Source: Bacilli bacterium (GTDB taxonomy: Bacteria; Bacillota_I; Bacilli_A; RF39; UBA660). From it: a stretch of 5,573 nt of DNA. Shown piece after piece: positions 1-5,418 of this stretch. Under the pieces are notes generated by a model, which did not search any database, was not told the DNA's origin, and worked only from the letters and a program-made list of their open reading frames with translations. Within the stretch, counting starts at the first letter, position 1. The number at the start of each line of letters is the position of its first letter. Location of the stretch: positions 1-5,573 of the forward strand of contig JAEEMF010000042.1 of the NCBI GenBank assembly GCA_016283075.1. The letters are read 5' to 3'. The position numbers and the translations under genes were made by a program.

Positions 1-446
1 ATCCAGGTATGTCTGCAACTATCTTAATTGATAGAGAACCAGTAGGTATGTTTGGTAGAGTTCATCCTTCATATAAGAAAGATGATATCTTTGTAGTAGA
101 ACTTTCTATGACTAAGTTATATGAAAAACAAGTTAAACCATTAAAATATAAAGAAGCTAATAAATATCCAGAAATATCTAAAGACGTTGCATTCGTTGTA
201 AAGAAAGATGTATCTGCATCTACACTTATTGATCAAATAAGAAGATCAGGCGGAAGACTTCTTACTGATATCGATGTATTCGATGTATATGTAGGAGAAA
301 ACGTAGGGGAAGATGAAAAATCATTAGCATTTAATTTGAAATTTGCTGATCCTACAAGAACACTTACTGAAGAAGAAGTAATGAATGTATTTAATAAGAT
401 TATTTCTGAAGTAGAATCTAAATTAGATGCAAAATTAAGAGGATAA
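1..446 (+). CDS. pheT: Phenylalanine--tRNA ligase beta subunit, C-terminal fragment
   Basis: This is the 3' part of the beta chain of the heterotetrameric cytoplasmic enzyme that charges tRNA-Phe; the 5' part lies outside the window. The reading frame is open to the left edge, where bases 1-8 give (His)-Pro-Gly, matching the family's HPG segment just before the first in-window Met at 9. That Met is therefore internal and not a start. The segment up to about residue 45 (counting from base 9) is the end of the catalytic-like module, with GMFGRVHPS typical of the family. Residues 52-145 form the ferredoxin-fold anticodon-binding domain that closes bacterial PheT: KYPEISKDVAFVV at 52-64, FDVYVGENVGE at 91-101, KSLAFNLKF at 104-112 and RTLTEEEV at 117-124. 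The gene ends in TAA, and the stop is embedded in a terminator hairpin. The next gene is convergent, so pheT is the last gene of its unit. Confidence 0.95.
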   Translation, partial: PGMSATILIDREPVGMFGRVHPSYKKDDIFVVELSMTKLYEKQVKPLKYKEANKYPEISKDVAFVVKKDVSASTLIDQIRRSGGRLLTDIDVFDVYVGENVGEDEKSLAFNLKFADPTRTLTEEEVMNVFNKIISEVESKLDAKLRG

Positions 447-462
447 TAATTCCTCTTTTTTT
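437..462 (+). terminator. Intrinsic terminator of pheT
   Basis: A 7-bp stem, AAGAGGA (437-443) with TCCTCTT (451-457), encloses a TAATAAT loop that carries the pheT stop codon. A run of T follows to 462. The left arm is coding sequence for the last residues of PheT. Confidence 0.85.
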
Positions 463-467
463 GTTAC

Positions 468-496
468 AAAAAAAATAGAACCTAAGTTCTATTTTT
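468..496 (-). terminator. Intrinsic terminator of the - strand gene, probably bidirectional
   Basis: A perfect 11-bp inverted repeat, AAAAATAGAAC (471-481) with GTTCTATTTTT (486-496), has a 4-base loop. Read on the - strand, the hairpin runs into eight consecutive U (468-475), a strong intrinsic terminator. The stop codon of the - strand gene (489-491) lies inside the stem. On the + strand the hairpin also ends in five T, so it can back up the pheT terminator. Confidence 0.85.
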
Positions 497-1379
497 CATT
501 TTTCCAATCTTCATATTCCTTTAAAATCTGTTTACCAGCTTCTTCAATTATTTCATTTAACTCTGGTTTATTATTTATTTGAATATAATCTAATTCTATA
601 TCTTTATCAATATCTTCAGTAACAAGACCATATCTATAAAGATCTCCTAAATCTGAATAGACATATTCTTTAGCATTTCTTATAAGTTTTCCCTTATTGT
701 TATGATTTGGTAGATATGTTATTTTTTCATCTTTATTATTTATCTTATTTCCATATAAACGAAAACCTTGTTCATCAAGTTTATCAAATAAATCTTTAAA
801 TTCTTCGGTAATACATACGTCTGCAAAATTTGGATCCTTTTTATATGCCATTCTATATACTTTTGTTAGAAAAGCTAAGAAAGTATTCTTTTTCATATCT
901 TTTTCAATATCTAATCTTATTATATTTCCTAAATTAGCTAATAAGGCGTTTTTAGCAGTATCTAAGGCATATTTTTCTGCTCCGCTTAAATCTAGATCTT
1001 TTGTTGTATATGTTATATCTACTTCATTATTTGTACTTTTATCTTTTTTTATAGCTACCATGTTTTTATTACATGAAGTAACTCCTTTAAAAGATACTAA
1101 TTCGTTATTGTAGAATCCACTATCTGTTGTCATACGACCTGCAAATGTTATTTTACGTCTTAAAATAGTTATTTTTGCATCTTTTAGATTTCTACATATT
1201 GTTCTTATAGTATTAACTATTTCATGTTCATTTTCTTTATTATCTAATATTTGTGTTATATATAAATCAAGATAATTTATTGTTTCATTAAACTCTGGAT
1301 TTAATTCTTCGTTATATTCGATTGTTATATCGTGTTTCCCTGCCATTGTATCTATATTTTTATATTCTATTTTTTCCAT
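489..1379 (-). CDS. Unrecognised 296-residue soluble protein (orphan gene)
   Basis: I do not recognise this protein. It is 296 residues, rich in Lys, Asp, Glu and Asn, with no signal peptide or membrane segment, so it is probably cytoplasmic. The N-terminal third (about 1-80) alternates acidic and beta-prone stretches. Residues 81-125 include GRMTTDSGFYNN and a Cys at 103. Residues 135-180 look helical and basic. The C-terminal part has an aromatic patch (YSDLGDLYRYG, 241-251) and ends in a charged helix (about 272-295). The three Cys (62, 103, 189) are scattered and form no metal motif. The ATG is well supported: AAAGGAGAG (revcomp of 1387-1395) lies about 9 bases upstream, behind a near-consensus promoter. 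The gene stands alone, convergent with pheT and divergent from the ybeY operon. Arginine codons (mostly AGA, some CGT) resemble those of the neighbours, so composition gives no sign of recent transfer. It could be lineage-specific or cargo; function is unknown. Confidence 0.85.
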   Translation of the reverse strand: MEKIEYKNIDTMAGKHDITIEYNEELNPEFNETINYLDLYITQILDNKENEHEIVNTIRTICRNLKDAKITILRRKITFAGRMTTDSGFYNNELVSFKGVTSCNKNMVAIKKDKSTNNEVDITYTTKDLDLSGAEKYALDTAKNALLANLGNIIRLDIEKDMKKNTFLAFLTKVYRMAYKKDPNFADVCITEEFKDLFDKLDEQGFRLYGNKINNKDEKITYLPNHNNKGKLIRNAKEYVYSDLGDLYRYGLVTEDIDKDIELDYIQINNKPELNEIIEEAGKQILKEYEDWKNEK

Positions 1380-1406
1380 TCGCGTACTCTCCTTTGTTAG
1401 TTTTAT

Positions 1407-1435
1407 ATTATATCTTATTTTATATGCTTATTCAA
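1407..1435 (-). promoter_or_regulatory. Promoter of the - strand orphan gene
   Basis: On the - strand, TTGAAT (revcomp of 1430-1435) is followed by a 17-base spacer and TATAAT (revcomp of 1407-1412). This is a near-consensus housekeeping sigma promoter. Transcription would start near 1400, giving a leader of about 20 bases that consists almost only of the ribosome-binding site. Confidence 0.8.
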
Positions 1436-1523
1436 GAAAAAAATTTTTTAGTTGTCTCCATTTGTACACAAACTAGGAGTATTTTTAGATATAATTTAGA
1501 AATAAATATCCTTATTTTAAAGA

Positions 1524-1537
1524 TAAAACTAGTTTTA
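1524..1537. repeat. Perfect 14-base palindrome
   Basis: TAAAACTAGTTTTA is exactly self-complementary. It lies about 90 bases upstream of the - strand promoter and about 300 bases upstream of the ybeY promoter. It could be a dimeric regulator site, but such AT-rich palindromes also arise by chance. Confidence 0.4.
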
Positions 1538-1611
1538 GGAGTTATTTATTAGGTTAGAATTAGTCTTACTTATAAGATAGGTCATTTTTTAAGAAAAGGT
1601 GAATTTGGAAA

Positions 1612-1698
1612 ATGAGTAAAAATGAGTTTTTTGGTAGATGGTCTTATTTAGACATATTAATAGCGATTTTTAAAATGCCTTATTTTTCAATGTTTTAG
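1612..1698 (+). CDS. Possible 28-residue hydrophobic peptide
   Basis: An ATG at 1612 opens a 28-codon frame ending in TAG (1696-1698). A Shine-Dalgarno-like AAAGGTGA (1595-1602) lies about 9 bases upstream. The peptide starts polar (MSKNEFFGRWSY) and continues into a hydrophobic stretch (LDILIAIF, then KMPYFSMF), as in small membrane peptides. The frame is closed just upstream by TGA at 1600-1602. I found no convincing promoter directly in front; a TATAAT at 1490-1495 lacks a good -35. A frame this short can occur by chance in AT-rich DNA, so this is only a candidate. No family is recognised. Confidence 0.2.
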   Translation: MSKNEFFGRWSYLDILIAIFKMPYFSMF

Positions 1699-1735
1699 AA
1701 AGGTTAAAAACTGAAGTATTAAAAATGTATATTTA

Positions 1736-1820
1736 ATGTATGATTTACACATATTTGTAAACCATTGAAAATAAAGGGAAAACTCTAAATACAGGTGTAA
1801 TATACGTGTAAATCATATAT
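1736..1820. repeat. Long inverted repeat upstream of the ybeY promoter
   Basis: TATGATTTACAC (1739-1750) is exactly complementary to GTGTAAATCATA (1806-1817). Extending outward adds one G-U and two Watson-Crick pairs (1736-1738 with 1818-1820), a 15-pair arm around a 55-base loop. If transcribed, AUAUU (1751-1755) with AAUAU (1799-1803) and ACC (1761-1763) with GGU (1794-1796) could extend the stem. It ends 12 bases before the -35 box of the ybeY operon, so it is not in the leader made from that promoter. It is either an operator in DNA or part of a separate transcript. Confidence 0.65.
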
Positions 1821-1844
1821 GTTAGTTAAACCTTGAAAAAAAAG
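1758..1844 (+). repeat. Imperfect direct repeat containing the ybeY -35 box
   Basis: The sequence at 1758-1776 (TAAACCATTGAAAATAAAG) recurs at 1827-1844 (TAAACCTTGAAAAAAAAG) with one indel and one substitution, 69 bases apart. The second copy supplies the TTGAAA -35 box of the ybeY promoter. The first copy is followed at promoter spacing only by a poor -10 (AATACA at 1788-1793), so it looks like a partial promoter duplication or a repeated regulator site. Confidence 0.45.
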
Positions 1845-1861
1845 CGTTTATATACTATAAT
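1833..1861 (+). promoter_or_regulatory. Promoter of the ybeY-DUF212 operon
   Basis: TTGAAA (1833-1838), a 17-base spacer and a perfect TATAAT (1856-1861) form a strong housekeeping-type promoter. Transcription should begin near 1868, leaving a leader of about 30 bases with AGGGGAG (1885-1891) 7 bases before the ybeY ATG. The leader is too short for a riboswitch. Confidence 0.85.
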
Positions 1862-1898
1862 TATCATGTAATATAAATGTTTTTAGGGGAGTATAGAA

Positions 1899-2348
1899 AT
1901 GAACAAAATTGAAATTTTTAATGAAACAGAAGAAGAGATAAAAGAACTAGATGATGTTAGAAGAGTTATTGATATAGCTATTAAACATCAGAAGCTAGAT
2001 AACTTAGAATTTAATATCATTATTGTTGATAATGAATATATTCATAAAATAAATAGAGAATATAGAGGTATTGATAGACCTACTGATGTAATTAGTTTTG
2101 CACTAGAAGATAATAAAGACTTTGTAGAAGTAGATCATAGAGTACTTGGAGATATTTATATCTCTATAGATAAAGCTAGAAGCCAAGCTGAAGAATATGG
2201 ACATAGTTTTAAAAGAGAAATATGTTTCTTAGCAGTGCATGGATTCTTACATCTTTTAGGTTATGACCATGTTAATAGTAAAGAAGAAGAAAAAGTAATG
2301 TTTGGATTACAAGAGGAGATTTTAAATGAAGCAGATATCAAGAAATAA
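1899..2348 (+). CDS. ybeY: Endoribonuclease YbeY (rRNA maturation factor)
   Basis: YbeY is a single-domain zinc-dependent endoribonuclease involved in 16S rRNA 3'-end maturation and late 30S/70S quality control. The 149-residue length is normal for the family. The diagnostic motif HGFLHLLGYDH lies at residues 114-124, with His114, His118 and His124 as the zinc ligands. Upstream are the conserved REYRGIDRPTDVISF segment (53-67), including the family's conserved Arg (Arg60), and LGDIYIS (83-89). The ATG is set by AGGGGAG seven bases upstream and follows a strong promoter, so this is the first gene of the operon. Its 3' end overlaps dgkA by 23 bases, and the dgkA ribosome-binding site lies inside the ybeY coding sequence, which suggests translational coupling. 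Sharing the operon with Era, another 30S assembly factor, fits the role. The usual phoH partner upstream is absent. Confidence 0.95.
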   Translation: MNKIEIFNETEEEIKELDDVRRVIDIAIKHQKLDNLEFNIIIVDNEYIHKINREYRGIDRPTDVISFALEDNKDFVEVDHRVLGDIYISIDKARSQAEEYGHSFKREICFLAVHGFLHLLGYDHVNSKEEEKVMFGLQEEILNEADIKK

Positions 2349-2721
2349 AGATAACGGTAATGCTATAGAAAGATATGGTAAAAGTTTTTGCCATGCTTTA
2401 TCTGGACTTTGGTATGCAATTAAATGTGAGCATAATATGATTATTATTTTACTTGCTACTATAGTTGTTACTGCAGCAGGTGTTTATTTTAAAATTAGTA
2501 CTGGTGAATGGTTATTTTGTTTAACTATGATTGGTATGGTATCCGCAACAGAAATGATTAATACATCAATAGAAGCAGTTGTAGATTTAGTTACTACTGA
2601 GTATCATCCGCTTGCTAAAATAGCAAAAGATACAGCTAGTACTGCAACACTACTATTTAGTTTTACGGCACTAATAGGTGCACTTATAATCTTTATTCCA
2701 AAGATTATGAATTTGTTTTAG
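2326..2721 (+). CDS. dgkA: Diacylglycerol/undecaprenol kinase, DgkA family
   Basis: This is a small integral-membrane lipid kinase. In Gram-positive bacteria members of this family mainly phosphorylate undecaprenol to the carrier lipid undecaprenyl phosphate, using ATP; in E. coli the substrate is diacylglycerol. It has 131 residues and three hydrophobic helices at about 37-54, 61-90 and 105-127. The family signature EMINTSIEAVVD lies at 76-87: Glu76 matches the catalytic Glu, and Glu83 and Asp87 the metal/ATP-binding acids. Glu35 in the CEHN segment fits the other conserved metal-binding Glu. The A-K-D (100-102) that follows is also conserved. AGAGGAG (2312-2318), seven bases before the ATG and inside ybeY, fixes the start. 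The TAG stop overlaps the cdd ribosome-binding site. Which lipid it uses is inferred from the Gram-positive setting. Confidence 0.92.
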   Translation: MKQISRNKDNGNAIERYGKSFCHALSGLWYAIKCEHNMIIILLATIVVTAAGVYFKISTGEWLFCLTMIGMVSATEMINTSIEAVVDLVTTEYHPLAKIAKDTASTATLLFSFTALIGALIIFIPKIMNLF

Positions 2722-2729
2722 GAGGATTT

Positions 2730-3122
2730 ATGAAAGATAGATTAATGGAAATTGCAAAGAATGCTTATACTCCTTATTCACAATTTAGAGTAGCAGCACT
2801 TCTTATTATGAAAGATGGGAAAGAGTTTCAAGGCGTTAATGTAGAAAATGCATCATATGGTGCTGGAATATGTGCAGAAAGATCTGCTATTGTTTCAGCA
2901 GTAAGTGCTGGTTACACAAAAGGTGATTTTAAAGAATTACATGTACTTTGCGCAGATAGTGAAAGAGTTAGTACTTGCTGCTTTATTTGTAGACAAGTTA
3001 TTACTGAATTCTTTGATAAAGATGCAAAAGTATATTGTTATGATAAATATGGAAATAGTGAAGAATATACTGTTAGTGAGTTATGTCCATTTCCATTTGA
3101 TGAGAGTGATTTAAATGCGTAG
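2730..3122 (+). CDS. cdd: Cytidine deaminase
   Basis: This enzyme hydrolytically deaminates cytidine and deoxycytidine to uridine and deoxyuridine in pyrimidine salvage. It is normally a cytosolic zinc-dependent tetramer. The protein has 130 residues, the usual size. The substrate and zinc motif NVENASYGAGICAERSAI spans 37-54, with zinc ligand Cys48 and catalytic Glu50; TPYSQFRVAA (14-23) is the conserved N-terminal segment. The second zinc motif reads TCCFICRQV (82-90) instead of the common PCGxCRQ. Ligands Cys84 and Cys87 are kept, but the Pro is Cys83 and the Gly is Phe85, so activity is likely but the site is atypical. AGGAGG (2720-2725) precedes the ATG by only 4 bases; a Met at codon 6 is an alternative start. 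The last codons overlap era by 8 bases. Confidence 0.93.
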   Translation: MKDRLMEIAKNAYTPYSQFRVAALLIMKDGKEFQGVNVENASYGAGICAERSAIVSAVSAGYTKGDFKELHVLCADSERVSTCCFICRQVITEFFDKDAKVYCYDKYGNSEEYTVSELCPFPFDESDLNA

Positions 3123-4002
3123 TGGTTTTGTTAGTTTAATAGGTAGACCTAATGTAGGTAAATCAACTTTGCTAAATAGTATAGTTGGTAAAAAAGTAGC
3201 AATTACTTCTAATAAACCACAAACAACTAGAAACATTATTCAAGGTATTTATAACGATGACGATTCACAAATAGTATTTGTGGATACTCCTGGTATACAT
3301 AAACCTAACCATAAACTAGGTACATACTTAAATAAACAAGCATATTATTCTATAGATGATGTAGATATTATTTTAGTACTTGTTGATGTTAGTATGAAAC
3401 TGGGTGGGGGAGATAAATTCGTTATTGATAGAATTAAAGATGTTAATAAACCAGTAATACTTATACTAAATAAAATTGATAAGATTAAAAAAGAAGATTT
3501 ACTTGGAATAATAGATGAATATAAAGAACTATATAATTTTAAAGAAATTATTCCAGTATCTGCTTTAACAAAAGATAATGTTAATGAAGTAGTAAAAGTA
3601 TTAAAACAGTATTTACCAGATTCAGTCCAGTTCTATGATAAGAATGATATTACTAATAAATCAATGGAATTTTTAGTAGGAGAAATTATTCGTGAAAAAG
3701 TATTTGAACTTACTGAAGATGAAGTACCACATTCTATAACATGTTATATAGAAAATGTAGAAAAGAATAAAAATAGATATTTCTTAAATGGTGTAATTGT
3801 AGTAGACCGTGATTCTCTAAAAAGAATTATAATTGGTAAACAAGGACAAATGATTAAAGAAATAGGAGTAAGAGCACGTAAAGATATAGAAGAGTTACTT
3901 GGTAAAAAAGTATATCTTGAGTTATACGTTAAAACAATTAAAAAGTGGAGAGATAAAGAAAGTACTTTAGCAGAATTTGGATTTACAGATTTTGATAAAT
4001 AG
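3115..4002 (+). CDS. era: GTPase Era, ribosome assembly factor
   Basis: Era is an essential GTPase that binds the 3' end of 16S rRNA during 30S assembly and acts as a cell-cycle checkpoint. At 295 residues it is full length. The GTPase domain shows G1 GRPNVGKST (10-18), the G2 region KPQTTRN (34-40), G3 DTPG (57-60), G4 NKID (119-122) and G5 SAL (149-151). The C-terminal KH RNA-binding domain carries its GxxG-containing loop in IIIGKQGQMIKEIG (238-251), and VKTIKKWRD (272-280) is the conserved Era tail. The ATG overlaps the last 8 bases of cdd, and only a weak purine stretch precedes it (GAGAGTGA within cdd), so translation is probably coupled to cdd. Seven bases separate it from the DUF1653 gene. 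The link with ybeY in 16S maturation explains the conserved neighbourhood. Confidence 0.97.
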   Translation: MRSGFVSLIGRPNVGKSTLLNSIVGKKVAITSNKPQTTRNIIQGIYNDDDSQIVFVDTPGIHKPNHKLGTYLNKQAYYSIDDVDIILVLVDVSMKLGGGDKFVIDRIKDVNKPVILILNKIDKIKKEDLLGIIDEYKELYNFKEIIPVSALTKDNVNEVVKVLKQYLPDSVQFYDKNDITNKSMEFLVGEIIREKVFELTEDEVPHSITCYIENVEKNKNRYFLNGVIVVDRDSLKRIIIGKQGQMIKEIGVRARKDIEELLGKKVYLELYVKTIKKWRDKESTLAEFGFTDFDK

Positions 4003-4009
4003 GTGAAAT

Positions 4010-4237
4010 ATGAGAGAAGTTATAGTAGGAAAAACATACAAACATTTTAAAGGACATATTGTTAAAGTATTATGTATTGCTAAAAATACAGAAACTTTAG
4101 AAAAAGAAGTAGTATATCAACATCTAGGATCAAGTGATATATGGGCAAGACCATATGATATGTTTAACTCACTAGTAGATAAAAATAAGTATCCAGATGT
4201 AACTCAGAAATACCGTTTTGAAGAAATAGATGAATGA
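4010..4237 (+). CDS. DUF1653 domain protein
   Basis: This 75-residue cytosolic protein consists of one DUF1653 domain. The conserved pattern is visible: G-x-T-YKHFKG (7-15), the I-A-x-x-T-E-T-L-E stretch (23-31), VVYQ (34-37), WARPYDMF (45-52) and a final YRFEE (68-72). The molecular role of DUF1653 is, to my knowledge, not established, so no function is assigned. AGGTGA (4001-4006), overlapping the era stop, serves as ribosome-binding site. The TGA stop overlaps the recO start by 8 bases. If TGA were read as Trp the protein would gain only about seven unrelated residues, so stop usage is consistent. Its place between era and recO is the main clue to a role, and it may simply ride on the operon. 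Confidence 0.88.
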   Translation: MREVIVGKTYKHFKGHIVKVLCIAKNTETLEKEVVYQHLGSSDIWARPYDMFNSLVDKNKYPDVTQKYRFEEIDE

Positions 4238-4961
4238 GATAGAAGGTATCATTGTTAGTGAAACTTCTTATGGTGAAACTAGCAAGATAATAAATGTTTT
4301 AACAAGGGACCATGGCATTATAGGAATAATGTGTAAGGGTGCCAAAACTGTTAAAAGTAAACTTCGTAGTGTTACTTTAAAATTAACTTATGGAGTATTC
4401 TATGTAACTTATAAAGAAGGAAAACTATCTATACTTACAGGTGTAGATGTAAAAGATAGTTTTAAAAATATTAAAACTGATATAGAAAAAATTAGTTATG
4501 TAAGTTATTTACTTGAACTTGCATCAGGTGTTATTAAACATGGTGAAAATGAAGAAGTATATGACTTACTAATAAGTGCTATTAAAAAAATAGATGAAGG
4601 TTTTGATCCTTTAGTTATTACAAATATAATTGAACTTAAGTATTTAGAATACTTAGGAGTAATGCCAGTACTTGACTGCTGCGCAGTATGTGGTAGTACT
4701 AAAAGTATTGCAACTCTATCTAGTTATAGAGGAGGATATGTTTGTAATAACTGTTTAAAAAATGAAAAGATTGTTAGTGAAAAAACTATTAAGTTAATAA
4801 GAATGTTCTATTATGTAGATATAGATAAAATATCTAAAATAGAAATAAGTAAACAATCTGAAATGGAAATAAATCATTTTATAACGGATTATTACGAACG
4901 TTATACTGGTTTATATTTAAAAACAAAAGATTTTATAAAAAATCTAAATAAAATAAGGTAG
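4230..4961 (+). CDS. recO: DNA repair protein RecO
   Basis: RecO works with RecR (and RecF) to load RecA onto SSB-coated single-stranded DNA and to anneal complementary strands in gap repair. The 243-residue length is normal. The N-terminal OB-fold (about 1-80) starts with the family pattern EGIIVSETSYGETSKIINV and KGAKTVKSK (36-44). A helical region follows (85-145), including ELKYLEYLGVMP (135-146). A zinc finger comes next: C151-A-V-C154 and C172-N-N-C175, with an extra Cys150. The C-terminal helices end in a YYERYTG-x-x-LKT segment (221-232). The ATG lies in the end of the DUF1653 gene with an 8-base overlap and no strong ribosome-binding site, so translation is likely coupled to that gene. 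The era-recO association is common in Bacillota; here it is interrupted by the small DUF1653 gene. Confidence 0.95.
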   Translation: MNEIEGIIVSETSYGETSKIINVLTRDHGIIGIMCKGAKTVKSKLRSVTLKLTYGVFYVTYKEGKLSILTGVDVKDSFKNIKTDIEKISYVSYLLELASGVIKHGENEEVYDLLISAIKKIDEGFDPLVITNIIELKYLEYLGVMPVLDCCAVCGSTKSIATLSSYRGGYVCNNCLKNEKIVSEKTIKLIRMFYYVDIDKISKIEISKQSEMEINHFITDYYERYTGLYLKTKDFIKNLNKIR

Positions 4962-4968
4962 GTGTATT

Positions 4969-5418
4969 ATGGAAGAATACAAAATTATTTACATATCATT
5001 TTTTTCATTAATTATTTGTCAAATAATTAAATTTATTTTTGAATCATTAAGATTTAAAAATTTAAGATGGAATAGACTTATAAATGGTGCAGGTGGTATG
5101 CCTTCAGCACATGCTTCATTTACTTTTTCACTTGTTACTTCAATAGGAATAATAGAAGGATTTAATTCAAGTATATTTGCACTAGCATTTATTATTTCTT
5201 TAATAGTATGTTATGATGCTATGGGAGTAAGATTTGAAAGTGGTAAACAAGCTGAAGTAATTAATGATATGGCAGAAGTTATTGAAAAAGATCATAAGTT
5301 TAGAAGAGTATCTTTTGAACATTTAAAAGAACAATTAGGACATAAACCATTTGAAGTAATAATGGGTATGATACTAGGTATTTTAGTATCAGTATTCTTT
5401 AATTTAGTAGTTTTCTAA
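4969..5418 (+). CDS. Divergent PAP2-like membrane protein, DUF212 (YuiD) family
   Basis: This 149-residue membrane protein has hydrophobic helices at about 6-24, 49-63, 66-84 and 129-149. Family-defining motifs are GAGGMPSAHAS (40-50), YDAMGVRFESGKQAEVIN (82-99) and EQLGHKPFEV (121-130). These resemble the PSGH- and H-containing motifs of PAP2 acid phosphatases, and the family is called divergent PAP2. Enzymatic activity is not firmly established, so I give no gene symbol. A lipid (pyro)phosphatase role is inference; dgkA in the same operon would fit. The ribosome-binding site AGGTG (4960-4964) overlaps the recO stop, and the gene starts 7 bases after recO. It is the last gene of the operon: its TAA overlaps the first bases of a terminator hairpin. 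Confidence 0.9.
   Translation: MEEYKIIYISFFSLIICQIIKFIFESLRFKNLRWNRLINGAGGMPSAHASFTFSLVTSIGIIEGFNSSIFALAFIISLIVCYDAMGVRFESGKQAEVINDMAEVIEKDHKFRRVSFEHLKEQLGHKPFEVIMGMILGILVSVFFNLVVF

Larger units (their letters stand above)
1380..1898. other. Divergent intergenic region, about 520 bases
   Basis: This gap between two divergent transcription units holds the - strand promoter (1407-1435), a 14-base perfect palindrome (1524-1537), a weak small ORF (1612-1698), a long inverted repeat (1736-1820), a direct repeat that includes the -35 box (1758-1776 and 1827-1844) and the ybeY promoter (1833-1861). I see no tRNA, rRNA, tmRNA, RNase P or SRP RNA signature and no CRISPR repeat. From about 1440 to 1735 I find no other structure I can name. 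In many Bacillota phoH precedes ybeY; no phoH remnant is visible here. Confidence 0.7.

Noticed and set aside
1490..1495. TATAAT that might drive the small ORF at 1612
   Set aside because: No acceptable -35 at 16-18 bases (TTGTAC at 1462 is 22 bases away), no TG extension, and more than 100 bases to the ORF.
1322..1552. Open frame of 76 codons on the + strand
   Set aside because: It overlaps the start, ribosome-binding site and promoter of the - strand gene, has low-complexity hydrophobic composition and no ribosome-binding site of its own; it is a shadow.
1765..1793. Second promoter from the first direct-repeat copy (TTGAAA at 1765)
   Set aside because: The -10 at correct spacing is AATACA, a poor match; kept only as a repeat.
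489..1820. Mobile element carrying the orphan gene
   Set aside because: No transposase, integrase, target-site duplication or flanking terminal repeats around the gene; the inverted repeat at 1736-1820 lies on one side only.
1380..1898. tRNA, tmRNA, RNase P, SRP RNA, riboswitch or CRISPR array in the intergenic gap
   Set aside because: No characteristic conserved bases, cloverleaf or regularly spaced repeats could be found by eye, and the predicted ybeY leader is only about 30 bases.
2905..3114. Open frame of 69 codons inside cdd in another frame
   Set aside because: It lies wholly within a convincing cytidine deaminase and has no recognisable motif or start signal.
4235..4237. TGA read as tryptophan (Mycoplasma-type code)
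   Set aside because: All Trp in the window are TGG, no gene has an in-frame TGA, and the DUF1653 domain ends properly at this TGA.
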